A DNA stretch of 63,804 nucleotides from Actinobacteria bacterium HGW-Actinobacteria-6 (GCA_002841295.1 PHEU01000011.1:1-63804), one strand, 5' to 3'; shown: positions 15,652-25,554, counted from the first letter of the stretch. The notes: generated by a model from the sequence alone, not told the origin. Numbers and translations are program-made.

Positions 15652-17421
15652 CTACTCCGACCGCAAGTGCACTTCGCGAAGCTGACGCGCGCTAACGGTA
15701 CCAGGCGCGCCGGTGAGCGGACATGACCCCGAAGATGTCTTTGGGAACGCGATGACGTCGCGGATGGACTGCTTGCCAGCCAGAAGCATGATCAGCCGAT
15801 CAAGACCAAGCGCGATTCCACCGTGGGGTGGTGCGCCCAGCGAGAGTGCCTCAAGCAAGAACCCAAACTGCTCGTCAGCATCATCGCCCTCGATACCGAT
15901 GGCAGCGAGAGCCTGTCGCTGAATCGCCTCTTCGTGGATACGGAGAGTGCCGCCGCCGATCTCAAGCCCGTTGAGCACGAGGTCGTACGAGTACGACAGC
16001 GCAGCACCAGGATCGGACTGTAGCAACTCGACGTGCTCATCGAACGGGCGTGTGAACGGGTGATGGTTCGCACTCCAGCGCTTCTCCTCGGCATCCCACT
16101 TGAACATCGGGAAGTCCACGACCCACAGCGCCACGAACCCGCTGCGCGGGACATCGAGTTCGTCAGCCATCCGTAGACGAAGCGTGCCAAGAACCTCGTT
16201 GGCGACATCGGTGGCATCGGCGATCATGAGGAGCAGGTCTCCGGGCTCGACCGCCATGGCCTCGCGAAGCGCAGACATCTCGGCCTCGGTGAAGAACTTC
16301 GCGATCGGTGATCGTACGTCGCCCTCGGTCGGGAATGCGACCCACGCAAGACCCTTGGCACCTGAGTCGAGCGCGACTTGGTTGAGCGCGTCGATCTTGC
16401 TGCGGCTCCAGTCGCCCGCACCCTTCGCGTTGATGCCCTTGATCACGCCGCCGCCGCCGAGCGCACCGGCAAAGACCTTGAACTCGCTTGCGGCGAAGAC
16501 AGCGCTGACATCAACGAGCTCCATACCAAAGCGCAGGTCGGGACGGTCGGAGCCGAAGCGCGACATCGCCTCGGCATAGGTGAGGCGGCGAAGCGGGGTG
16601 TGCAAGTCGACATCGGCTTCGCGCATGACCTCATGCATGATCTCTTCCATCATGCCGAGGATGTCCTCTTGCGTGATGAACGACATCTCGATGTCGATCT
16701 GCGTGAATTCGGGCTGACGATCCGCACGCAGGTCCTCGTCGCGGAAGCAGCGGGCGATCTGGTAGTAACGCTCGACGCCGCCGACCATGAGCAGCTGCTT
16801 GAAGAGCTGCGGTGACTGTGGCAGCGCGTAGAACTCGCCCGGGCTCATCCGGCTCGGCACGATGAAGTCGCGCGCGCCCTCGGGCGTAGACTTGCCGAGA
16901 ATGGGAGTCTCGATCTCAAGGAACCCACGGTGCTCAAGCGACTTACGGAAGCGCTGGGTCACGCGATCGCGGAGCAGGAATGCATCCAGAACCTCGGGGC
17001 GCCGCAAGTCGATATAGCGGTACTTGAGCCGCAGAGTCTCGTCGGTCTCGATGGCCGAGTCGATCTCGAACGGGGGCGTCTCGGACATGTTCAGAACCTC
17101 GGCCGAGGTGATGATGACCTCCACCTCGCCGGTGGTCAGGTTCGAGTTCACGGTGCCCTCTGGGCGTGGGCGCACGGTGCCGGTGAGCTTCACGACCCAC
17201 TCCGGACGGACGCGCTCGGCGGTGACGAACGCGACGCCAGAAGCGTCGGGGTCAAAGACGCACTGCACAAGACCACTGCGGTCACGGATGTCTATGAAGA
17301 TGAGGCCGCCGTGGTCGCGCCTGCGGTGTACCCAACCCGCCAGCGTGACGGTCTCTCCCACGTCGGTGGAGCGGAGCGAGCCGGCAACGTGCGTACGGAT
17401 CGAATAGCGTGCGTCGAACAT
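15652..17421 (-). CDS. aspS: Aspartyl-tRNA synthetase
   Basis: This is a 589-residue class IIb synthetase of the bacterial type with the GAD insertion. The anticodon-binding OB fold is at the N-terminus ([21 protein letters not shown]). Motif 2 reads [23 protein letters not shown], and motif 3 is [28 protein letters not shown]. The His in RRRDHGG is where discriminating AspRS usually have Leu; this matches the non-discriminating type that charges both tRNA-Asp and tRNA-Asn and needs GatCAB. It lies 22 bases after hisS, with AGGAAAGG before the ATG. Confidence 0.97.
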   Translation of the reverse strand: MFDARYSIRTHVAGSLRSTDVGETVTLAGWVHRRRDHGGLIFIDIRDRSGLVQCVFDPDASGVAFVTAERVRPEWVVKLTGTVRPRPEGTVNSNLTTGEVEVIITSAEVLNMSETPPFEIDSAIETDETLRLKYRYIDLRRPEVLDAFLLRDRVTQRFRKSLEHRGFLEIETPILGKSTPEGARDFIVPSRMSPGEFYALPQSPQLFKQLLMVGGVERYYQIARCFRDEDLRADRQPEFTQIDIEMSFITQEDILGMMEEIMHEVMREADVDLHTPLRRLTYAEAMSRFGSDRPDLRFGMELVDVSAVFAASEFKVFAGALGGGGVIKGINAKGAGDWSRSKIDALNQVALDSGAKGLAWVAFPTEGDVRSPIAKFFTEAEMSALREAMAVEPGDLLLMIADATDVANEVLGTLRLRMADELDVPRSGFVALWVVDFPMFKWDAEEKRWSANHHPFTRPFDEHVELLQSDPGAALSYSYDLVLNGLEIGGGTLRIHEEAIQRQALAAIGIEGDDADEQFGFLLEALSLGAPPHGGIALGLDRLIMLLAGKQSIRDVIAFPKTSSGSCPLTGAPGTVSARQLREVHLRSE

Positions 17422-17443
17422 GCGGTTCCTTTCCTCGCCCGGT

Positions 17444-18715
17444 TTACCCGAGCAGCTGCTTGATCCGGTCGGCTATGTCGCCGAGCGGGATTCTTGTCTC
17501 ATCCTTCGTCGTCATGTCGCGGAGCTTGACCTCGCCAGCGGCGAGTTCATCGGGACCGGCGATGACGACGATACGTGCGCCAAGGCGATCCGCTTGCTTG
17601 AACTGTGACTTCAGGCTGCGCGACTGGTAGTCGGTCTCGGTCGCAATTCCCGCGTCACGCAGCTCCTGCACGATTGCAAAGACCGCGCCGCCAAGCGAAG
17701 TATCAACGCGAGCGACGTACACCTCGGCCACGGGATTGCCGAGAACCGCGACGCCCGCCGCCTCAAGCGCGAGAAGCGTGCGCTCGAAGCCGAGCGCAAA
17801 GCCCAGACCGGGCGTAGGTGCGCCGCCGTACTCCTCCATGAGTCGATCGTACCTGCCGCCGCCCCCGATGGCATTCTGCGAGCCCAGGCCAGCGTCGACC
17901 TGCACCTCGAAGACGGTGCGCGTGTAGTAGTCGAGGCCGCGCACGAGCGAAGGATCCTCAACGTACGGTATAGCCAGGTCGTCCAGGTGGCCCTTCACTG
18001 CCGAGTAGTGCTCGGCGCACTCATCGCAGAGCTCGTCACGAAGAAGTGGTGCCGAAGACATAACGTCCTTGCAGCCGGGATTCTTGCAGTCGAACGCCCG
18101 CAGCGGGTTGGTCTCGGCCCGGCGATTACACTCTTCGCAGAGCGCCTCGGAGTGACCGCGAATGAACCCAGCGATCTTCTCGCGGTACGCGGGACGACAC
18201 ACCTGGTCGCCCATGGTGTTGATCAACAGGCGCATGCTCTGTCGAGGAAGGCCAAGCTCCTCGAAGTAGCGCATCAGCATGACGATGACCTCGGCGTCGA
18301 TGCCCGGCTCGGCCATGCCGATCGCCTCGGCGCCGATCTGCCAGAACTGCCGCATGCGGCCCTTCTGCGGGCGCTCATAACGAAACATCGGACCGGCGTA
18401 GTAGAGCTTTGCCGACTGTCCGTTAGTGGCAAGATTGTGCTCGAGCGTGGCTCGTACGACGCTCGCAGTTCCCTCCGGGCGAAGCGTCAGCGATCGGCCG
18501 CCTTTGTCCTCGAAGCTGTACATCTCTTTGGAGACGATGTCGGTCGCCTCGCCGATTCCGCGGGTGAATACCTCGGTGTGCTCGAAAGTCGGCGTGTAGA
18601 TGGGTGCGTAGCCGTATCTCGCGAACAGGCGCTGCGCAGTTCGCTGCATATGCTCCCAAGCCCGTGCGACATCGGGAAGCATATCGGCGGTGCCTTTGGG
18701 AGCGCGAGCATTCAT
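17444..18715 (-). CDS. hisS: Histidyl-tRNA synthetase
   Basis: This 423-residue class II synthetase charges tRNA-His. Motif 2 is [15 protein letters not shown] with the downstream [20 protein letters not shown]. The histidine-specific motif is [16 protein letters not shown], and the glycine-rich motif is [17 protein letters not shown]. The C-terminal anticodon-binding domain covers about 325-420. A four-Cys patch, [25 protein letters not shown], is common in this family in Gram-positive bacteria. The promoter 18751-18779 precedes it, and the Shine-Dalgarno AAAGG lies inside a small inverted repeat just before ATG. Confidence 0.97.
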   Translation of the reverse strand: MNARAPKGTADMLPDVARAWEHMQRTAQRLFARYGYAPIYTPTFEHTEVFTRGIGEATDIVSKEMYSFEDKGGRSLTLRPEGTASVVRATLEHNLATNGQSAKLYYAGPMFRYERPQKGRMRQFWQIGAEAIGMAEPGIDAEVIVMLMRYFEELGLPRQSMRLLINTMGDQVCRPAYREKIAGFIRGHSEALCEECNRRAETNPLRAFDCKNPGCKDVMSSAPLLRDELCDECAEHYSAVKGHLDDLAIPYVEDPSLVRGLDYYTRTVFEVQVDAGLGSQNAIGGGGRYDRLMEEYGGAPTPGLGFALGFERTLLALEAAGVAVLGNPVAEVYVARVDTSLGGAVFAIVQELRDAGIATETDYQSRSLKSQFKQADRLGARIVVIAGPDELAAGEVKLRDMTTKDETRIPLGDIADRIKQLLG

Positions 18716-18750
18716 CGAAAGCCTTTCGGGAAGGTTTCTACGGCTAAAGA

Positions 18751-18779
18751 ACTATACGCCAAGCACGGAGCGCGACCAA
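18751..18779 (-). promoter_or_regulatory. Promoter of hisS-aspS
   Basis: On the minus strand TTGGTC (18774-18779) and TATAGT (18751-18756) are separated by 17 bases, a good housekeeping-sigma spacing. The predicted transcription start leaves a leader of about 30 bases before the hisS ATG. Confidence 0.6.
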
Positions 18780-18799
18780 CCCTGGGTGCAGCTCGGCGC

Positions 18800-19417
18800 C
18801 TACGCTCTTGGAAAGAACGGGTTCACCTTGCGCTCTCGACCAATCGACGAATCGGGGCCATGTCCACTGTGAACACGGGTCTCATCCGGCAACTGAGAGA
18901 GCCGTGCGATCGAACGGCGCATGGCCTGCGGGTCGCCACCGGGAAAGTCCGTACGACCGACGCTTCCCGCAAACAGCGTGTCCCCGGCAAACAGATGCCC
19001 GTCGCCGAGAAGACACATGCTGCCGAGTGTGTGCCCCGGCGTGTGCAGCACCGTGAACCGCAGCTCGCCAGCGACGATCTCGTCCCCATCCTCAAGCGTG
19101 CGGTCCGCGCGCGGGGCAGAGTAGTCAAACCCGAACGGTGCGCCGCCTGCGCCAGCGGCAGTCGTGATAGCAGCTGCATCAGCAGCATGCACGAGCAGCG
19201 GCGCGCCGGTGGATGCGAGCACCTCACGCGCGGCGCCGAGGTGGTCGAAGTGACCGTGAGTCAGCACGACAGCAGCGACAGCCCGTTCGCCGATCTCTGC
19301 GAGCAGCTGTGCTGCATCGCCTGCGGGATCGATCACGATGGTCGGCCCACCACAGTCGTCACCGACAAGAAAGCAGTTGGTCTCCAGCGCGCCGAGAATC
19401 AGACGCTCGACTCTCAT
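18800..19417 (-). CDS. MBL-fold metallo-hydrolase (glyoxalase II-like)
   Basis: This 205-residue cytoplasmic hydrolase has a metallo-beta-lactamase fold. The metal motif is THGHFDHLG. Further ligands are likely in VLHTPGHTLGSM and FAGDTLFAGSVGRTDFPGGD, with a last His in VHSGHGPDSSIGRE. This short form without the C-terminal glyoxalase II helices is widespread, and its substrate is not known. The ATG at 19417 forms an ATGA overlap with the rel stop, so it is translationally coupled to Rel; an upstream in-frame extension into rel is rejected. Such an MBL gene after rel is common in Gram-positive bacteria. Confidence 0.92.
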   Translation of the reverse strand: MRVERLILGALETNCFLVGDDCGGPTIVIDPAGDAAQLLAEIGERAVAAVVLTHGHFDHLGAAREVLASTGAPLLVHAADAAAITTAAGAGGAPFGFDYSAPRADRTLEDGDEIVAGELRFTVLHTPGHTLGSMCLLGDGHLFAGDTLFAGSVGRTDFPGGDPQAMRRSIARLSQLPDETRVHSGHGPDSSIGRERKVNPFFPRA

Positions 19418-21630
19418 TTCGCGCCCTTGGCGCGCGGGCCAACGTCTGGCATCGCGCGCCGCGCTTCGAAGACTCCACTCACACCGCGAACCGCACTGAG
19501 CACCTTCGTGAGCTGATCCATACTGCCAAGCTCCAGCAAGAAGCGCATCGTCGCAATCCCCTGTCGATCGGTCGAGACCGATGCCGACAAAACATTGACG
19601 CCCGAATCCGCGAGAACCACCGACACATCCTGCAGCAGCCTGGTTCGATCGAGCGCTTCCAGCACGACCTCGACCTGATACGTCGAGGCGGCACCCGAGT
19701 CCCATTCGACCGCGATGATCCTCTCAGGCTGCGCAACCAGCTCCTTGGCGTTCGGGCAGTCGCTCCTGTGAACCGAAACACCCCTGCCTCGGGTCACGAA
19801 CCCGACGATTTCATCGCCCGGCACCGGGTTGCAGCAGTGCCCGAGCCGCACCAACAGGTCGTCCATGCCAACGACACGCACACCGCCACCGCTCTTGCGA
19901 CGCTTCCCACGCGGAGCAACCATGGGCGTGGTGGGCAGGAACGTCTTCAGCTCTTCCTCGGCTTTGACGGGAACACCGGTCGCCACCGAGATCAACTTGA
20001 TGAGCTTGGTCACGACCTGCTTCGCGCTCGTCTTCCCGCCACCGATCGACGCGAGAATGTCATCCGAGGACTGAAGGTTCATCTCCTTGGCGACTGCCTC
20101 AAGCGCCTTAGGCATCCCCTGACTCCCAAGTCCGAGGCCGTTCTTGCGCAGGACCTTCAGCAGCTCGTCGCGCCCGGATTGAAGGTCGTCCTCTCTGTTG
20201 ACCTTTGAGAAGTGCGACCGGATCTTGCTTCGCGCCGAAGACGTCTTGACGATGTTCATCCAGTCCCGCGACGGGGTACCCGTCTTGGAAGTGAGGATCT
20301 CCACCCGGTCGCCCATCTGGAGTTCGTAGCTCAGTGGAACAATCGAACCGTTCACCTTTGCACCCACACAGTGATGACCGACTTCTGTGTGGATGGCATA
20401 CGCGAAGTCGATCGGCGTCGAGCCGCGCCTGAGTGACTGAACATCACCTTTTGGCGTGAAGACGAACACCTCGTCTTCGAACAGGTCGATCTTGAGCGCC
20501 TCCATAAACTCCCGCGGATCCTTGAGCTCGGTCTGCCACTCAAGCATCTGACGCAGCCACGCAAGCCGCTCGTCGAACGCCTCATCAGTGCGCCCGCCCT
20601 CCTTATACCGCCAGTGAGCGGCGATACCGTACTCAGCGGTGCGGTGCATGTCCTCGGTGCGCATCTGGATTTCGAGCGGCCGCCCGGCGGGACCGATGAC
20701 GGTCGTGTGCAGCGACTGGTACATGTTGAACTTGGGCATCGCGACATAGTCTTTGAAGCGCCCGGGCATTGGCTTCCAGATGCTGTGCACCGTCCCAAGT
20801 GCACCGTAGACGTCCTTCACAGAATCGACGATCACCCGAAGTGCGATCAGGTCATAGATTTCCGAGAAGTCCTTACCACGCTGCGACATCTTCTGATAGA
20901 TGCTGTACAAGTGCTTGGGGCGACCTGAGATATCTGACTGGATTCCGACCGCTTCAAGCTCGGTGGTGAGCTGGTCGATTACCTGGTGCAGGTACGCCTC
21001 GCGGGCGGCGCGGCTCTCGGCGACCATGCGCTGTATCTGGTTGAACTTCTTGGGCTCAAGATAGAAGAATGCCAGATCCTCAAGTTCCCACTTGATCTGA
21101 GAGATGCCAAGCCGGTTCGCAAGCGGCGCGTAGATCTCGATGGTCTCCATCGCCTTCTCGTGCTGCTTCTCAATCGGCAGGGCAGAAAGCGTCCGCATGT
21201 TGTGCAACCGATCAGCAAGCTTGATCAGGATGACCCGAATATCCTTGGCCATGGCAATCAGCATCTTGCGAAGGTTGTGGCTTTGCGCCTCAGCCAGGGA
21301 GGTAAACTTTATACGGCCAAGTTTGGTGACACCGTCAACGAGCGCCGCGACTTCTTCACCGAAGCGGTCCTTGATCTCTTTGAGCGGAACTCCGCTATCC
21401 TCGACAACATCATGCAGAAGTGCCGCCTGGAGCGTGCCCGTGTCGAGGTTGAGTCCCGCGAGAATCATGGCCACCTCGAGCGGGTGGCTGATGTACGGCT
21501 CGCCGGACTTGCGCATCTGGCCGGCATGCTTCTCCAGAGCGAAGCTGTACGCCTCCTCAAGACCGCTGGTGTCAGCAAGGGGGTTGTACGTCTTGAGCTG
21601 CGCCTCAATACCTTCGAGCGTTGCGGACAT
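19414..21630 (-). CDS. rel: (p)ppGpp synthetase/hydrolase Rel
   Basis: This 738-residue RelA/SpoT homologue makes and degrades the alarmone (p)ppGpp in the stringent response. The hydrolase HD domain has YISHPLEVA and LLHDVVEDS (His73-Asp74), so hydrolase activity should be intact. The synthetase domain includes RFKDYVAMPKFNMYQSLHTT. A TGS domain (VFVFTPKGDVQSLRRGSTPIDFAYAIHTEVGH) and a helical/zinc-finger region with LGHCCNPVPGDEIVGF follow. The ACT domain at about 665-735 ends the protein. The start at 21630 gives MSATLEGIEAQLKTY and has GAAAGG upstream. It overlaps the MBL gene downstream. Confidence 0.96.
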   Translation of the reverse strand: MSATLEGIEAQLKTYNPLADTSGLEEAYSFALEKHAGQMRKSGEPYISHPLEVAMILAGLNLDTGTLQAALLHDVVEDSGVPLKEIKDRFGEEVAALVDGVTKLGRIKFTSLAEAQSHNLRKMLIAMAKDIRVILIKLADRLHNMRTLSALPIEKQHEKAMETIEIYAPLANRLGISQIKWELEDLAFFYLEPKKFNQIQRMVAESRAAREAYLHQVIDQLTTELEAVGIQSDISGRPKHLYSIYQKMSQRGKDFSEIYDLIALRVIVDSVKDVYGALGTVHSIWKPMPGRFKDYVAMPKFNMYQSLHTTVIGPAGRPLEIQMRTEDMHRTAEYGIAAHWRYKEGGRTDEAFDERLAWLRQMLEWQTELKDPREFMEALKIDLFEDEVFVFTPKGDVQSLRRGSTPIDFAYAIHTEVGHHCVGAKVNGSIVPLSYELQMGDRVEILTSKTGTPSRDWMNIVKTSSARSKIRSHFSKVNREDDLQSGRDELLKVLRKNGLGLGSQGMPKALEAVAKEMNLQSSDDILASIGGGKTSAKQVVTKLIKLISVATGVPVKAEEELKTFLPTTPMVAPRGKRRKSGGGVRVVGMDDLLVRLGHCCNPVPGDEIVGFVTRGRGVSVHRSDCPNAKELVAQPERIIAVEWDSGAASTYQVEVVLEALDRTRLLQDVSVVLADSGVNVLSASVSTDRQGIATMRFLLELGSMDQLTKVLSAVRGVSGVFEARRAMPDVGPRAKGAK

Positions 21631-21723
21631 CGAAACCTTTCGGGACGGAATCACCGTGCCTTGGTGTATATGCGGGCAAGAATCCCGCTGCAACTTTGGC
21701 ACGAATGTGTACCTGACAGTCGT

Positions 21724-21729
21724 AGTATA
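21724..21729 (-). promoter_or_regulatory. Candidate -10 element for rel
   Basis: TATACT on the minus strand, about 94 bases before the rel start codon, in the 193-base gap after the recJ fusion gene. No convincing -35 hexamer is seen at the normal distance. Nothing else was recognised in this gap. Confidence 0.35.
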
Positions 21730-21823
21730 CGTTCCCGCCTCGTTCTAGATGCGTACTAGCGCCGCAAAATCGAGTCTGTAATCGTGTCACTACGCAACCG
21801 CGAACCACAACCCCAGCCAACTA

Positions 21824-24800
21824 TTACTGAGCCAACGTCCCGTCAGATGGACTATCGTCTTCCGGCAGTATCGGACGGTTCACGCGAGCGAGAAGCACAT
21901 CCGGCTGAGATTCCAGTGCCCACACCTTGAAATCGCTGAATTCAGCGATTTCCTCAAGCCCTTCTGCGTACCTGACCGAGGAATCAAGCGCCAGCTTGCC
22001 GCCTGGAGCCGGAAGGAGCTGAAGTCGGCGATATGCGCCTGTGCCTTCGCTCGACACAAGTCCCAGCTCTCTGAACACACCCACAGACGCCGAAACACCC
22101 TTATCGTTCATTGAGGTCTTCGGCCGACGCCGCTTCACTTGATCGGCCAACTCAGCGTTGGTTACCTCGATACTGCCACCGCTCTCGGCAGCGCAATCCC
22201 GAAGCGCAAGATAGAGCGCGGCGAGATCGTCGCGACTCGGCGCAACAGACTCCAGGATCATCGAATTGATTCGCGCATCCTTCGCGCTGAAGAGCAGGTG
22301 GATTCGAGCAGCTGCGCCATCGCGTCCGGCGCGTCCACACATCTGATTGAACTCGACCGCATTAAAAGGCAGGTGGTAGAGGACGACGTGACGCACGTCG
22401 GGGATATTGACCCCCTCGCCGAAGGCGCTTGTCGCAACAACGACGCGCACCGCCCCATCGCGAAAGGCATGCTCGACAGCATGCCGGGAATCACGGGTCA
22501 TCCCGCCGTTGTAGAACGCGACCGCATGAAGAAGCTGTGGCACACGCGAGCGAACCTGACGCGCCAACTGGACGCTCGTGTCGCGGGAGTTGACGTACAC
22601 GATCACTTTGTCTCCCGATGCGGCGAGCGCCGAGACGACCGCTACCTTATCAGCGGACGCACGCCTGTCCTCAATGAGCAGGTTCTCGCGAATCGTTGGG
22701 TCCAAGACGACGGTCTGGGTCCCGAGCACGGAGCAAATGGAAGCCGCAACAGCGGAGTCTGCGGTCGCCGTGACTGCGAGGACCACGGGATGACTGAGCT
22801 CCTCGAGCGCAGAGCCGAGACGCGCATACGCGGGACGATGACCCGCCCGCGAGAGTCCAACATGATGCGCCTCATCAACCACCACGAACCGCACGCGACC
22901 CGTCGCCGCAAAACGTGCGGCGTGATGATCAAGGAACTCCGGCGTCGTAAGAATGACATCGCACGTGCCACCGCTGAGCGCTTCAAAGGCATCGTCACGC
23001 GCGCCGGGCGAGGTTTCACCGGTGACAGTCCTGACGCTCAATCCCAACTCGGCGAAGGCATCGCGCAGATGAAAAGCCTGGTCTGCGACAAGCGCCCGAA
23101 GCGGATATACGAACACGCTCGCTTCGCCATCCACGATTGCCCGTCTGGCCGCGTGCATATGGAAGATCAGCGACTTGCCTCGGCCAGTCGCCATCACGAC
23201 GAGCGTGCTCTCCCCCGCCGAGAGATGCTCCAGAGCATCTGACTGGGCCTTGTGAAGTTCACGTTCGCCGATGAAGTGGCGCACGAGACGCGTATCGAGT
23301 TCTGCTTGCGAGAGCGATGCGAGCGCCGCACGAGTGGCAGCGGCCGCTTCAGCCATCGCCTCGTCCGCGCCTGTAGCGCCGCGACGGGACACAAGCACAT
23401 TCACACCAAGGCTTTCGCCGTCGGTGCCGCCTGTCACCTCGGTGACAGCAATATCGTATTCGACACCAGAATCGACGAACGGAGCGAGCGCAGCGGCAAG
23501 ACGACGATTGAAGAAGCCGACCTGATTGCCAAACGGGTCGTACAACGCGCACGCATTCGGGTCGTACAGATTGTCAGGTTGCCGCTCGAGCCTGAGCGGC
23601 GTGCCCGATGCAAGGCGCGCCACGGTATCCTGCCGACCTTCAAAGGTGACACCAGCGAGCTTCGTGTGGAAGGCATCCGTCTCGCCGATGCCCGAATACT
23701 CGCCACGTGCCAGAATCTCGTCGGCGTGCTCGAAAAGGTCATCGACCAGAGCGGCGGCTGGTGCATCGTCGGGAGCCTGTTGCACTCGCATGTCACGGGC
23801 TAGCAGCTGCATCCGCTCCACGCCTTGCCACGTGTTCACTTCTACCTCGTAGGCGATATCCACAGCCGACTCCGTGCCGAGCATGTCGTCGATGTCCGGG
23901 GACCTGAACATGATGCCCGGCATGGACGCAACGCCGTCGAATGCCGTGAACTTGAGATGTTCCCCGCTCTTGCCGACTGCGCGGCGACCACTCAAGAAGA
24001 CCCCTCGCGTCCCAAAACTCGGACGTGGATTACTGAAGCCGAACGGTTCGAGCTGAGACAGCTCGGCCGCAAGTTCCCTATTGAGGCTGTCGAGCGTTAC
24101 TTCCGCGTCAACACGAACGGCCTGCACGAAGGCGTCTTCAGGCACAGATGACATCCATGCCTGAAGCGCCGAGGTGAATTCTCCCAGACGATCCGCAGGC
24201 AGCGTGACACCGACGGCAGCGGCGTGCCCCCCGAACCTGATCAGCATCTCGGACGCCGAGGAAACAGCCGCAAAGAGATCGACTCCGGGTACTGAGCGAC
24301 CAGAACCCTGCGCCTGACCATCCTCGACGCAGAACAGCAGCGCGGGAATCCCGTAGCGGGAGACAACACGCGAGGCGACGATACCTCTCACACCTTCATG
24401 CCAGCCCTCCCCGGCAAGTACGAGCACACGCGCGCCCTCGCGATGCACGCGTTCTGCCTCGGCAAGCGCAAGGTCCATAAGATCCGCTTCGGCGGACTGC
24501 CGGAGTCGATTATGCTCGTCAAGCGATAACGCCAGTTCGCTTGCGCGGCCGGGATCCTCTGCAACGAGCAATTCAAGCGCGAGCGCCGGGTCCGCCATCC
24601 TGCCGGCTGCGTTCAGGCGAGGCGCCAGACCGAAGGCGATTCGCTCGGCACTCATCGTCTGCGTGTCAACGGTTGCGACAGTCGCGAGCGCGGCTATGCC
24701 CGTGCGAGCCGAGCGTCGCATCTGAGCGAGACCCTCCGTTACGAGCGCCCGGTTCGCGCCAGTGAGCGGAACGATGTCGGCGACCGTGCCGAGCGTCGCG

Positions 24801-25477
24801 AGGTCCGCGAGCTGCAGCCAGACGTCGCTCCTGCCGAGTAGTTCTCCGACAGCGCGAACAAGCGCAAGCGCTACTCCCGCTCCAGCGAGCTCAAGCGCAC
24901 CCTCCCCTGCAAGTTTGGGATTGGCAACGGGGACTCCCTCGGGCACCAGATCGCCCGGTTCATGATGATCGGTGATGACCACATCGACGCCATGCTCGCG
25001 AAGCTGCGCAACCTCAGCAGCGGCAGACACACCGGTATCGACAGTGACGACCAGCTGTGGGGCCATCCCGAGCAGCCGCTCGATTGCCGGCGGTGTCAGC
25101 CCATACCCTTCGCGAAAGCGATGCGGAACCGTCGCCTCAACGACCGCCCCCATCTCGCGGAGTCCGAGCAGCGCAAGTGCCGCCGAGGAGATACCGTCCA
25201 GGTCAAAGTCGCCGAAGACCACGATGCGCTCGGCCTCGCGGACCGCACGCGCCACCCGCTCGGCCGCTTCTTGCATGCCGGGTATATCCGAAGTCGCAGG
25301 CCAATCACGCTCGAGAGACGGCGCGAGGAACTCACGAGCCTGCTCAACGGTCGCTATGCCTCGAGCGGCAAGTATCCTTGCAGTCACGGTCGAGAGCCCG
25401 AGCCCTACCGCAAGCGCATGTACAACCATTGCATCGGGCTTGGCTATCGCCCATTCGGTTCTCGTTGAGTTTGTCAT
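21824..25477 (-). CDS. recJ: RecJ exonuclease - HIRAN - RecQ-like helicase fusion
   Basis: This is a 1217-residue single-chain fusion. Residues 1-565 are a RecJ 5-prime to 3-prime single-strand exonuclease: DHH motif I VVFGDFDLDG (86-95), VTVDTG (144-149), TDHH (169-172), GTVADIVPL, DHHA1 with SGRSVPG (392-398) and GGH (416-418), then the RecJ OB fold. Residues 605-685 form a HIRAN domain (GVTFEGRQDTVARLASGTPL, DNLYDPNACALYDPFG). Residues 735-1070 are a superfamily 2 RecQ-like helicase: GRGKS (765-769), DEAHH (868-872), TATA (903-906), and QMCGRAGRDG at 1045-1054. A winged-helix-like tail follows. The RecQ zinc tetracysteine and HRDC domain are absent. The start lies 6 bases after a TAGAAT hexamer. 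Combined helicase-nuclease resection is inference. Confidence 0.93.
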   Translation of the reverse strand: MTNSTRTEWAIAKPDAMVVHALAVGLGLSTVTARILAARGIATVEQAREFLAPSLERDWPATSDIPGMQEAAERVARAVREAERIVVFGDFDLDGISSAALALLGLREMGAVVEATVPHRFREGYGLTPPAIERLLGMAPQLVVTVDTGVSAAAEVAQLREHGVDVVITDHHEPGDLVPEGVPVANPKLAGEGALELAGAGVALALVRAVGELLGRSDVWLQLADLATLGTVADIVPLTGANRALVTEGLAQMRRSARTGIAALATVATVDTQTMSAERIAFGLAPRLNAAGRMADPALALELLVAEDPGRASELALSLDEHNRLRQSAEADLMDLALAEAERVHREGARVLVLAGEGWHEGVRGIVASRVVSRYGIPALLFCVEDGQAQGSGRSVPGVDLFAAVSSASEMLIRFGGHAAAVGVTLPADRLGEFTSALQAWMSSVPEDAFVQAVRVDAEVTLDSLNRELAAELSQLEPFGFSNPRPSFGTRGVFLSGRRAVGKSGEHLKFTAFDGVASMPGIMFRSPDIDDMLGTESAVDIAYEVEVNTWQGVERMQLLARDMRVQQAPDDAPAAALVDDLFEHADEILARGEYSGIGETDAFHTKLAGVTFEGRQDTVARLASGTPLRLERQPDNLYDPNACALYDPFGNQVGFFNRRLAAALAPFVDSGVEYDIAVTEVTGGTDGESLGVNVLVSRRGATGADEAMAEAAAATRAALASLSQAELDTRLVRHFIGERELHKAQSDALEHLSAGESTLVVMATGRGKSLIFHMHAARRAIVDGEASVFVYPLRALVADQAFHLRDAFAELGLSVRTVTGETSPGARDDAFEALSGGTCDVILTTPEFLDHHAARFAATGRVRFVVVDEAHHVGLSRAGHRPAYARLGSALEELSHPVVLAVTATADSAVAASICSVLGTQTVVLDPTIRENLLIEDRRASADKVAVVSALAASGDKVIVYVNSRDTSVQLARQVRSRVPQLLHAVAFYNGGMTRDSRHAVEHAFRDGAVRVVVATSAFGEGVNIPDVRHVVLYHLPFNAVEFNQMCGRAGRDGAAARIHLLFSAKDARINSMILESVAPSRDDLAALYLALRDCAAESGGSIEVTNAELADQVKRRRPKTSMNDKGVSASVGVFRELGLVSSEGTGAYRRLQLLPAPGGKLALDSSVRYAEGLEEIAEFSDFKVWALESQPDVLLARVNRPILPEDDSPSDGTLAQ

Positions 25478-25483
25478 AGCACC

Positions 25484-25489
25484 ATTCTA
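25484..25489 (-). promoter_or_regulatory. -10 element of recJ fusion gene, leaderless start
   Basis: TAGAAT on the minus strand is followed by exactly 6 bases and then the ATG at 25477. A transcript starting 6-7 bases after the -10 would begin at or next to the start codon. No Shine-Dalgarno site is present. Confidence 0.6.
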
Positions 25490-25494
25490 TACAA

Positions 25495-25527
25495 CGGGAC
25501 CGACACGCTTGCTGCGCATCGGTCCCG
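25495..25527 (-). terminator. Hairpin terminator after secF
   Basis: CGGGACCGA and TCGGTCCCG form a perfect 9-bp stem with a 15-base loop, followed on the minus strand by TTGTATAG. It lies 28 bases after the secF stop and immediately before the -10 of the recJ fusion. The U-tract is poor, so it may act only in part. Confidence 0.5.
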
Positions 25528-25554
25528 GCTTGAATACATGTCACAGCTGCAGTG

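Noticed and set aside
18716-18799. T-box leader before hisS
   Set aside because: The distance from the predicted transcript start to ATG is only about 30 bases, too short for a T-box.
17987-19516. 509-codon plus-strand frame across hisS and the MBL gene
   Set aside because: Antisense shadow of two well-supported genes; composition is not protein-like.
19418-19705. Upstream extension of the MBL hydrolase
   Set aside because: It lies in the rel coding sequence in another frame; the ATG at 19417 in an ATGA overlap is the family start.
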